64,000 nt of DNA from NCBI GenBank assembly GCA_047495785.1, contig JBLDXI010000009.1, forward strand, positions 5,456,001-5,520,000. Reading direction: 5' to 3'. This document shows positions 11,600 to 19,548 of the stretch, piece after piece. The position numbers and the translations under genes are program-made. Source of the DNA: Lepidodermella squamata. Lineage: Eukaryota; Gastrotricha. Position 1 is the first letter of the stretch; each line of letters opens with the position of its first letter. The notes beneath the pieces were generated by a model. That model saw only the letters and a list, made by a program, of their open reading frames with translations. It was not told the DNA's origin and did no database searches.

Positions 11600-12186
11600 A
11601 GATTAAAAATGACTAAAATATCTCTCTAATGCTGATTGAAGGCAGATGAAAGCTTACTGTACCAAAAACGTGACAGAAAGGAAGCATTTGCTATAATATT
11701 TAGGGAAATGTCAATACTTGGAAAATGGGTAATATCGGGAGAGTAAATCATGCCTATGAAAAACCCGTGTTTTCCTCGATTCAGTATTGGTTGTAATGTT
11801 ATTAATTTAATCTCTTGTGTGCTGTCTCGCGTCCACCACCCGCTCGTGATTTCGCGCCTCTGAAAATGGTGAAAATGGACTGTCTCATAGCTGATAGCTG
11901 GGCCGCGTTACCCTGCCCTTGAGACTCATCCCCAGTCCATTCGCTGCGAGTGCCGCGCTATATTTTTGAGTGGTCAAAATATTGATATTATTAGACCAGA
12001 AGAGAAATTTTTTCATGACTGCAAGTTGTACAGATTCCTTATTTCATGTGACGCACTCCTCATCTTGTAAAGAATGATTAAGCCGTAGCACATAAATTAT
12101 TTATTCGAAAAATCACGTTAGAAATGTGAACGATAAGATATATACCTAAAGATATTGTGGTAAAAACCCTTGATCTATTCGGCAGC
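11600..12186. other. Intergenic between two secreted-protein genes
   Basis: No gene supported. Mixed-composition non-coding DNA containing the promoter of the 11099-11599 gene. Confidence 0.45.
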
Positions 12187-12621
12187 CTACAAATTTTCGG
12201 AAATAAGTTTCTCGAGTTCATTATCAGAAAGTAGTGAAATTTCCTGGTTATCGCCGTACTCATCAACAGTTTTAGAGGCATCTTCATCATCATCCGAACT
12301 ATCGATTCGATTGCAAACTGCTCGGAATTCGTTGACGAGAGTCGCGTTCCTTCTCGAAACCAATTCTTCGTACAATCGGTTGAGTTTACGCTTGTACAGC
12401 GGCTTGCTCATGCGCGTCGCCTCAATCCAAGCCATACAACCTGGCTGCTTCGCCTCAAAATGGTCTCTTAAGGGCCCACCGAGCGAGTAGATCAGAAATG
12501 GCATATCGACATTAAGTGTCGCGCCAACTTCGCCAAGGTCATCTTCAGGCAAAACCGGGTTCGCCCTCCCTGAGTGAACAAGGGCCGTAAAAACCAAGGC
12601 AGCTGCAATAATTACCGTCAT
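12187..12621 (-). CDS. Small secreted acidic protein, family unknown
   Basis: Open frame of 144 residues. The N-terminus MTVIIAAALVFTALVHSGRA is a convincing signal peptide. The mature protein has two cysteines (PGCMAWIEATRMSKPLY and FRAVCNRI) that could form one disulfide across a helical, basic segment (YKRKLNRLYEELVSRR). A highly acidic tail follows (DSSDDDEDASKTVDEYGD). I recognise no family. Its neighbours are two further small secreted proteins on the same strand. It could be a pro-hormone or an effector-like secreted protein; nothing in the sequence decides this. Confidence 0.55.
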   Translation of the reverse strand: MTVIIAAALVFTALVHSGRANPVLPEDDLGEVGATLNVDMPFLIYSLGGPLRDHFEAKQPGCMAWIEATRMSKPLYKRKLNRLYEELVSRRNATLVNEFRAVCNRIDSSDDDEDASKTVDEYGDNQEISLLSDNELEKLISENL

Positions 12622-12951
12622 TTTTCAAAAAATATTGACGATTGCCAGATTGTGAGATGATTATATCGCGGCTAACCCCCACTACGTATGCGTGGGCTAC
12701 CTGATGCAAGTGGGCAAGTCACGCCACGTTGTAATTACATTTTTCCGTTTTCGGATTTTATTTTTTAATCAAAAGTTATAAAAAATGGCGACACATGATA
12801 TCAGGGCGTCTAATTATATCCAGGTATTTTTCAATCAAAGCACATCGCTCTTTTTATTGAATAAAAGCATTGAAAAATATGTAAATAAAGTCGACCGGGC
12901 GACGTTTGCTTGTGCCAGTTTATTTTTATCTACCTGAATTACCATAGTCGT
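12622..12951. other. Intergenic spacer
   Basis: Contains the promoter of the 12187-12621 gene and the 3' end of the peptide-precursor gene, with an AATAAA on the minus strand near 12923. No other gene is seen. Confidence 0.45.
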
Positions 12952-13593
12952 TCATTTTCTACCGAAGTATCGATTTTTCAAATTGTCGCACGTTCCAGTT
13001 TCCTTGCAGTTGGCAGCCTTTCGAATTCTGAAACATAAAATAGTTTTAGCTTTAGCTTTTTTGGTTCCAGTGGAGAGCAAAAAGTGTCAAAAAATCTATT
13101 CTTAACAGATCAGAACTGAAACTAAGAAAGATGGCTAAAAGTTTGCATGGCCCACCAAAAGACATCAATTATATAAGGTTTTAGAAAAGTAAGCTCAGGT
13201 GAAAAGGTATTTTAAGAAGGTTACGAACTTGTTAACGAGCATAGCTTTCCGCGGGTTGCTGAGTTTATTCATGTAAGAATTGGCCATCAATTGCGCCATA
13301 TCAACGCTGCTACCCGCTGGCACAGAGTTGACGGGCCGCGCATTAGCCTCGTCGTAAGACTTGACCATAGCCGTCAAAACGCTGTAGAATGAATTGTAAT
13401 CGCCCAAGCCAGCTTCGGCCTCCTTGGCCCGCGAGAGCATAAGACTCTGTAGTAAGCGAGGATCCGTAACTGGGGCAATATTTGAAGTTTTTTCGCCGCT
13501 TGATGTCAGCGGAGAGTCGGCAAAGTTCTGGGCGCCAACAAGAAACGGCGATAGAGTGATGACACAGATCACTTCAAAATAGCCGCTGCGCAT
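12952..13593 (-). CDS. Prepropeptide of a cyclic amidated neuropeptide (calcitonin-ring-like)
   Basis: Exon 1 (13593-13229) encodes a signal peptide (MRSGYFEVICVITLSPFLVGA) and a spacer. Left unspliced, the frame ends shortly after at VTFLKYLFT. A good acceptor (TATGTTTCAG) at 13028 precedes a 76-base exon, 13027-12952. Joined from an AA|GTTCGT donor in the matching phase, this exon ends the protein (146 residues) as IRK, then AANCKETGTCDNLKNRYF, then GRK and stop. This has the hallmarks of a neuropeptide: dibasic cleavage site, a C-x5-C ring with Thr before the second Cys, and a Gly amidation donor followed by Arg-Lys. The ring spacing equals that of calcitonin/CGRP peptides, but the tail is far shorter. 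The donor is weak. An alternative phase-0 donor (GTAACC) would give a different, unremarkable tail. Confidence 0.55.
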
Positions 13594-14938
13594 GGCTGAC
13601 GTTATTCAGAAAAATTTGAAAATCACTAAAAACCCTCTTTACTATTATTAAGACTGAATAGCGATTAAAAATATCGAACGATTATGTCATTTCCGCGCCT
13701 ACGCCGTTTCGCATGATTGGCTGCGTACGTAATTGATTCAAGCGTAGAATTGAGGGCAGTCTATCGGGACAGAACTCAATTGAGGCCCGGAAGACCCATG
13801 ACCACCGTCACGCTCCATTTGATGGTATAATGGTGCGAGTGCTCAATTGGCTACACGACCGTAGGCGAGCAATTTTTCTCGCTGGGGAGAATTAATCAGC
13901 TGAAACAATCAGCCATTTATTTCTTCTATGCGATCCCACGAGTACATAAATCTTTTGTTGTTCAGCTGGGTGCTCACTGCCTTATTCTAATTATCCTATT
14001 GATTTTACATTACGGATTACATAAGCACGTACACTCCAGAGGCAGCGAAGAGCTAACAAAATGGATCCGTAGAGGCGGTAGCTCAGATATCGCGATTCAG
14101 GGCGCTCTAATGTCGTTTACGATATTGAAGGTGTCTCGACCTCGTTGTGGCACGTCGCCGTCATTATTCCTCGGATAAAAATAGCAGCATTCGAGTTAGT
14201 AATATCTCATTTTCTCAATCAAATCAAATTTATCGAATTTGCTGACCCAAACTTCAGCATCGGCTCAAACAACATTCGGAATCAGCGAAGTGTTGTCGGA
14301 TAGCCTGGCAAAAAAGATCGTGATCAGAAAATATCCTTTAATCAGAGCTGATAAAAAGAGCTAAACGCGCCTACAAGAAATGTCAAACTGGTGGCCGCTA
14401 CACTAAGCTGACATAATGGTAGAACTTCTATAATTATAGAAGTTCTACCTGAAATCCTGAAAGTGGTCTCCGGCTACAAATTTTCTGTGAACAATGCAAC
14501 TTTTAACGCATTTTAAGGCTATTTTCAGCTTGAAAATGCCCGAAAAAGCGTCAGCTAAAGCTCGCAAATAGGTTTTCAGGTGTTTTTTAGACCCCGAAAT
14601 TTTCGAAGCCGCAGGTAAAAAAAATTATCACCCCCCGAAAATAAATCCTGGCTACGCCTCTGGGTAGAAGCATAGACAACACAGTAACATATAGGAAGCA
14701 AACGATCTTTCTATACTGAATTTATTCCAGGTATTCGAGATTTTGATTTTCCGATATTTTATGGTCGTGTTACTTGAACTTGCAAGGTAGCCTGGAGGCA
14801 GCTTACCGGTTGGCTCAGGTCAGGGATTCAAGACTCCGGCTCCGAAAGGCAAGCTCAAAATGTAAAATGGGTGAACTGGACTGAACCAGCAAATGAGTTT
14901 CGACAAAGGCGATCCTACGATCGCGAGAGATCTGGGTG
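13594..14938. other. Intergenic with a 32-bp perfect palindrome
   Basis: No gene is supported. A perfect 32-bp palindrome lies at 14418-14449 and the flanks (14380-14660) look like degraded transposon DNA. Confidence 0.45.
14418..14449. repeat. Perfect 32-bp palindrome without spacer
   Basis: Two 16-base arms, GGTAGAACTTCTATAA and its exact complement, abut with no loop. Possibly head-to-head ends of a transposon. Confidence 0.9.
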
Positions 14939-15437
14939 CTAGTCGACGTATAGAAGCCATACGGGTGTATTTTCCTGCAGCGGTTCCACAGAGGTGCTTG
15001 CAAGGTGGCGGATCCTCTGATCCTGGTGTGAGTGATTGCTCATGATTTTTCTCCCGAAAGCGTCGAATTCGAGGTGCCAGATGTAGCGCAGATAGCTGGC
15101 CATGATGTCGCTGGTCTGGAGGCGGCGCTTTCCATATTCTTCTAGTCTGTCCCAAAGTACCTCTTCGATAGATTTTAGTTCTGCCAGAAATAGGGTTCCG
15201 TAGGCATCAGCGTCATACGGCAGATCTAGCGCGGCTCTTAGGCCATTCGCTTGGATTTCGAACAGCCTGTTTCTCGATGATTTCGGCATGCAATGTCATG
15301 CGGGTGCAATGTACGTCATCACTTTCCGATAACGCTTTGTGGAAAGTTATACCCAACCTTTGTGGTAGAACACGACGAGCCATTATGCCTCGCAGCATGC
15401 CTGCTCTGGGGCGCGTCTTTGCCGAGATTGCGGACAA
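14939..15437 (-). pseudogene. Possible non-LTR retrotransposon fragment
   Basis: Overlapping minus-strand frames encode PRAGMLRGIMARRVLPQRLG and FEIQANGLRAALDLPYDADA, then a segment rich in Leu, Glu and Arg. The second phrase is loosely like the post-polymerase region of LINE reverse transcriptases (IQNxxLRxALGLP). Neither frame has a complete domain. It abuts the tRNA cluster. The assignment is tentative. Confidence 0.3.
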
Positions 15438-15601
15438 GTGGTTTTCCTAAATCCCAAAAACTGTGTTCACTTGAAAAACTGTATCGTCCCATGAGGTCAG
15501 AACGCCGCTACTATTATCGGCGAGCTAACAAAGCAAGAGACAAAGGAAAGCAGCATGAACTAAGCGAAGATGATACGATTTCATCATTCTTGCAGTACAA
15601 C

Positions 15602-15674
15602 GGGGTTGTGGCGCAATGGACAACGCGTCTGACTACGGATCAGAAGATTCCAGGTTCGACTCCTGGCAGCCTCG
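15602..15674 (+). tRNA. tRNA-Arg (ACG)
   Basis: A 73-nt cloverleaf with acceptor GGGGTTG/CAGCCTC, anticodon loop CTACGGA (ACG), T-arm GGTTCGACTCC, discriminator G. Confidence 0.95.
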
Positions 15675-15753
15675 CAATAATTTTATTCAGCTACACGCTG
15701 TGTCATTCGCTGAAAGGCGTGACAGTAGTATCAGCTGACATAATTCTGCACCA

Positions 15754-15826
15754 GCCCGGTTAGCTCAGTCGGTAGAGCATGGGACTCTTAATCCCAGGGT
15801 CGTGGGTTCGAGCCCCACATCGGGCG
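15754..15826 (+). tRNA. tRNA-Lys (CTT)
   Basis: A 73-nt cloverleaf with acceptor GCCCGGT/ATCGGGC, anticodon CTT in GGGACTCTTAATCCC, discriminator G. Confidence 0.96.
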
Positions 15827-15915
15827 ATTCTTTTGCTCAAGTGTGAAATGTATAGACTGATGTATACTGATCATCGCGCGATTAAATGCGTTCAACGGCA
15901 CGCTTTGCATGTAGC

Positions 15916-15988
15916 GGTTCGGTGGTGTAGTGGTTATCACATCTGCCTAACACGCAGAAGGTCGCCGGTTCAATCCCGGCCCGAATCA
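15916..15988 (+). tRNA. tRNA-Val (AAC)
   Basis: A 73-nt cloverleaf identical in plan to the copy at 10268; anticodon AAC, discriminator A. Confidence 0.95.
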
Positions 15989-16095
15989 GCTGTAAGCTTT
16001 TTGGTTGGCTGGCTGGCTATACGAAAAACTAGCTTTACTGTCAATAAATTAAAAAAATTGAACCGCCTGCCACTGTCTCGAGTTCTGTGTGACTC

Positions 16096-16167
16096 TGCCA
16101 CGGCCTGGAGTCGAACCAGGGTCACCTCGGCCACAACGAGGAATACTAACCACTATACTACCGTGGC
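16096..16167 (-). tRNA. tRNA-His (GTG)
   Basis: A 72-nt minus-strand cloverleaf with acceptor GCCACGG/CCGTGGC, anticodon GTG, discriminator A. Head-on to its Val and Ser neighbours. Confidence 0.95.
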
Positions 16168-16269
16168 TGATTTCGCGGTTAAGCACAAAATTTGACAGCG
16201 GCCTATCAACGTCTGTTTGCTGTTCTTGTTAAAATTCAGGCAGCCCTGATAGATGGCATTACGCTACAG

Positions 16270-16351
16270 GACGCGGTGGCCGAGTGGTTAAGGCGATGGA
16301 CTGCTAATCCATTGGGCTCTGCCCGCGAGGGTTCGAATCCCTTCTGCGTCG
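16270..16351 (+). tRNA. tRNA-Ser (GCT)
   Basis: An 82-nt class II tRNA with acceptor GACGCGG/CTGCGTC, anticodon GCT, a long variable arm and discriminator G. It is the intact reference for the broken copy at 10411-10705. Confidence 0.95.
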
Positions 16352-16439
16352 TAAAAACTTTTGCCTCGGTTACGGCTGACGTTAGTTTTTTTCCAATAAG
16401 CTTGTGGTAAAAATGCAGAAAGTTTTCAAAAAGAGAATG

Positions 16440-16511
16440 CTCCTTGGCAGGGAATCGAACCCTGGTCTCCCGCGTGACAGGCGGGGATACTAACCACTAT
16501 ACTACCAAGGA
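16440..16511 (-). tRNA. tRNA-Asp (GTC)
   Basis: A 72-nt minus-strand cloverleaf, anticodon GTC, identical in the gene body to the copy at 10796. Confidence 0.95.
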
Positions 16512-16613
16512 TTGCATGAGTGTCACCAATCATCGAACAGCTTTCAAGGCCAATCCAATGTTAGGTTCAACAGAATGCAGACGAATGCACTCAAAAATGT
16601 GACTTGGCGCAGT

Positions 16614-16684
16614 TGCATCGGCCGGGAATCGAACCCGGGCCTCCCGCGTGGCAGGCGAGAATTCTACCACTGAACCACCGATGC
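16614..16684 (-). tRNA. tRNA-Gly (GCC)
   Basis: A 71-nt minus-strand cloverleaf with acceptor GCATCGG/CCGATGC, anticodon GCC, discriminator A. No duplicate is seen in this window. Confidence 0.95.
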
Positions 16685-16727
16685 GCTGCTTGATTCCAAC
16701 CCAACGTGTGTCTCCTTCAGCAAGTCT

Positions 16728-16752
16728 TTCTGTCGCCCACCCCGCGATATAT
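16728..16752. repeat. Solo end of the MITE found at 49333
   Basis: The bases from TTCTGTCGCCCACCCCGCGA through the following TAT match the right terminus of the foldback element at 49333-49519. The rest of the element is absent. It lies between tRNA-Gly and tRNA-Ser(CGA). Confidence 0.7.
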
Positions 16753-16783
16753 TATTATTATTTTTTTTATGCCAAAAACTGAG

Positions 16784-16865
16784 CGTCGCCAGTAGGATTC
16801 GAACCTACGCGCGGAAACCGCATCTGATTTCGAGTCAGACCCCTTAACCACTCGGGCATAGCGAC
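16784..16865 (-). tRNA. tRNA-Ser (CGA)
   Basis: An 82-nt class II tRNA on the minus strand with acceptor GTCGCTA/TGGCGAC, anticodon CGA, a long variable arm and discriminator G. Confidence 0.94.
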
Positions 16866-17021
16866 TGTTCTAGAACAAGGCGACGCCTCATGGGGCATAT
16901 CGCAAACTCTGATGAGTCACATTACCGCCGGAATATTTCAGAGGATGCTGAAAAATCAGCTGCCAACCTCGCATATAAGTACAGATTGGAACCGTCACAT
17001 CTGGCTGCCCTAATTTGTCAA

Positions 17022-17094
17022 GCCGAGATAGCTCAGTTGGGAGAGCGTTAGACTGAAGATCTAAAGGTCCCTGGTTCGATCCCGGGTCTCGGCG
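17022..17094 (+). tRNA. tRNA-Phe (GAA)
   Basis: A 73-nt cloverleaf with acceptor GCCGAGA/TCTCGGC and anticodon GAA in AGACTGAAGATCT. The discriminator appears to be G where A is usual for Phe. Confidence 0.93.
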
Positions 17095-17506
17095 GCTCTT
17101 CAATTTTCACACCCGACGCTAAAAGTCAAGACAAAAAATACAGAAATTTTGTTTAACACTTTTTGGCGTACCCCCTAGCACTCAGACCTAGTCGGATCAC
17201 TGCTGTGTACACGTTATCGGCTTGTTTTCTGGCAACTCTTAAGATTGAATGCGAGTCTTTGCTCGAGGAGCATCAACTTCATTCGATTGTGTGATCTCAC
17301 CGCCGCTGTTTTAGCGTTCGTTGTTAGCGCTAGTATCTTTGTAGGATACGGAGCTAAAATGCTGTCATGAACGCGAAACATGCACTCTGTGCACGGCTGT
17401 TTGTTGTCTGAAATGAATGACCAAATGAATCAGTTTTATTTTTCGTCCTCCGTAGGCATGTGATGTTAATGTTAGAGAGTAGAAAAAAGGCCTTACCCGT
17501 GAGGGT
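17095..17506. other. Intergenic after the tRNA cluster
   Basis: No gene supported. Probably contains decayed LINE 3' sequence continuing from 17507. Confidence 0.4.
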
Positions 17507-17986
17507 TTAGGGGACGGCTGACGACAGGCGATCGGCTTCAGGGGCCGACAGATCGGTCGCGAACAACCTGCTTTTGCCCAAAAATTCATAATTTTCGATG
17601 CTATTACACACTAATTGCCATTCATCCCGATCTCTGGCATTTATTTCCGCTAATTCTAGATCCGCAATTTTGTGAATTTCAGTGCGTCGCATTAACAGGG
17701 TCGACTTACGAGGTCTCCCGCGTCTAACTGGCTCGTTTGGGTTTTTAATATATTTCACATGAATATCGAACAAAACAATTTTAAGAAGACTCCTTTTCAA
17801 GCTATCGGTCCAGCGGGTTGGCGGTTTACCGCGAGGCAAGTACCAACTCGGGTCGACCGCTTTCCAATGATATATGGCATTCGTGAGACTTTCAGTGTCA
17901 TACTCGTCTTGGCGAATAATGTGCCCGAAATATTTCAAACGATGCTTTTCAATCATTTTACTTAATTCCATAACGTCACAGATCAA
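17507..17986 (-). pseudogene. Non-LTR retrotransposon (LINE) reverse-transcriptase C-terminal remnant
   Basis: The frame begins abruptly with ELSKMIEKHRLKYFGHIIRQ, then RGKPPTRWTDSLKR and RGRPRKS, and ends with a region containing ARDRDEWQLVCNSI. The order R-L-K-Y/W-F-G-H-x-x-R, then R-G-R/K-P-P-x-R-W-x-D, then A-x-D-R-x-x-W is the hallmark of the segment after the polymerase domain in RTE/CR1-like LINE ORF2 proteins. The catalytic domain and endonuclease are missing, consistent with a 5'-truncated insertion. It sits beside a tRNA cluster and a hAT-like element. Confidence 0.75.
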
Positions 17987-18021
17987 TCTAATATCGATGT
18001 TATCAATCTAATATCGATGTT
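17984..18021. repeat. Short tandem duplication
   Basis: The 20-mer ATCAATCTAATATCGATGTT occurs twice head to tail, followed by two copies of TTTTTTGGTC. Minor local repeat at the LINE 5' end. Confidence 0.8.
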
Positions 18022-18329
18022 TTGTTGTCTTTTTTGGTCTTTTTTGGTCAATTTGATATGTCAACCGTGTGGAAAACACTTCACTATGAATAAAAATTGT
18101 TCGAAGCTGTGGGAGATCAATTATGTATAGACATTTGCAATGATTGATGAATACTCGACCGAGTGTTCCAGTCGGGGTGGTGAACAAAAAGCTAGCTTTC
18201 GCTTGACTCGGGTTACGTTGCGAATGAGCACGCATCTCTCGAATGAGAAAGCGACTGTCACGCGGTAACAGTAAATAAATTGTAAACCATTTTCGCCTCG
18301 TGCAACGTGATCTCTGCCTGAAGTGCATG

Positions 18330-18830
18330 CAGCGCCGGATTTTCCATTAGGAAATGTCACGGCGCCCTGGGCAATTTTGCATTATCGGGGGCCCCTATCA
18401 TTGGTTGTTGCAATTGAATGGCTCGATTTACCTTGAGAGATGAACCCATTCAGAATAATATTTGTTAGGCTTTTCTAATCGAAAAACTTCTTTGCCGGCG
18501 CTTTTGGTGAAAATCAAATGTAATTTTGAAACAATTAATTCAAGCTAAGCGATCAAATTTAGGGTTCAGAATTTCTCTCAGACTTACAACTTACACTATA
18601 ACACTTCAAATAATGATTTCCCGAATCGTTTGCCACTTGCCGAGGTAGACAATTTCATAATTTCAAGTGGTTTCTCAAGTCAAAAGGGTCCCTTGTGGCA
18701 TTTTCTGACAGAAAAATCAGTCTGAAAATGCGGGGGCCCTTGGGGCACACATGATGGTTTGACTTGCCTCTGAGGCCCCGAAAATCGCGGGGCTCCAAGG
18801 CAATAGCCATGTTTGCCTAATCCGGCACTG
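18330..18830. mobile_element. hAT-like non-autonomous element (about 500 bp)
   Basis: The ends read CAGCGCCGGATT and, inward from the other side, CAGTGCCGGATT, matching the CAGNGCCGG start common to many hAT elements. The interior is rich in GGGGCCCC-type blocks near both ends. Flanking octamers AGTGCATG and ATTGCAAG agree at 6 of 8 positions, as for an aged 8-bp target duplication. No transposase frame is present. Confidence 0.65.
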
Positions 18831-19548
18831 ATTGCAAGCCAGAAATACCGCGGAACGGCTGTCCCATTTATTGCTGATGCTTGCTGTTTCAGATCGCTCA
18901 TCTCGAACAGAGGCATTTCCTCATTTGCAATTGAATACCAACACAAAAGCCAGGGCAGATTCGTTGCTCATTTCGAAATCATTTATTTGATAAAGCAATC
19001 GTTCAGTCAACAAATCAACTTATCATTGCTATAGAAATCATCAACAAAGTCTCAGTCGACTGATGTTTTTTCCTTCTGCAATTTCGTTCTAAATATGCAT
19101 CTCCAACGCAATGCAACTATACGCCTTCATTTTAGTAAGAATTTGACTTCGGATAACGCAAATATAAACAGAAAAAAATGTTTTGAAAGAAAAACGCAAG
19201 AAAGGAGAAGAAAATCAACTGATTTGTAGAATGTACACGTAGAGGGACTAATATAGTTCCTCCTCACTCGCAACCGCAAAAATGACATGAAACCATATTT
19301 CTTTAAAATTCACTCTAAAATTTTGCGATCGTTGTGTCTAAGGTATGTATAATTATGTAGGTAAATATTATTATTATTACGTATTATCATTTAATCGAAT
19401 GAAGAAGAAGGAAAAAATCAACAACAACAACAACATTCATAACAATGGTGTTTAGGCATATAGGTATACACAGTATAGGTATTTATATAATTTTTGATTA
19501 TAACGCTGGGATGATAATTGTTCGCTGGCTGTTTTTTCTAGCAATTTG
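18831..19548. other. 3' flank of zinc-finger gene
   Basis: AT-rich with ATTATTATT and CAACAACAAC microsatellites at 19367-19435. This is the likely 3'UTR and terminator region of the minus-strand zinc-finger gene. No other gene is supported. Confidence 0.5.

Larger units (their letters stand above)
15468..16511 (+). repeat. tRNA-cluster duplicate arm (inverted partner at about 42311-43320)
   Basis: The block holds Arg(+), Lys(+), Val(+), His(-), Ser(+) and Asp(-). It recurs in the same relative order and spacing, reversed, at 42311-43320. Spacers between tRNAs are also conserved, so this is segmental duplication and not convergence. A shorter third copy (Val, broken Ser, Asp) lies at 10200-10867. 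Confidence 0.92.

Noticed and set aside
15293-16410. Open frames of 70-156 codons across the tRNA cluster, and the same at 42244-43380
   Set aside because: The encoded peptides are translations of tRNA genes and their spacers; their conservation reflects the duplication.
17095-17506. Possible extra tRNA or 5S gene after tRNA-Phe
   Set aside because: No A/B-box pair with cloverleaf complementarity could be found.
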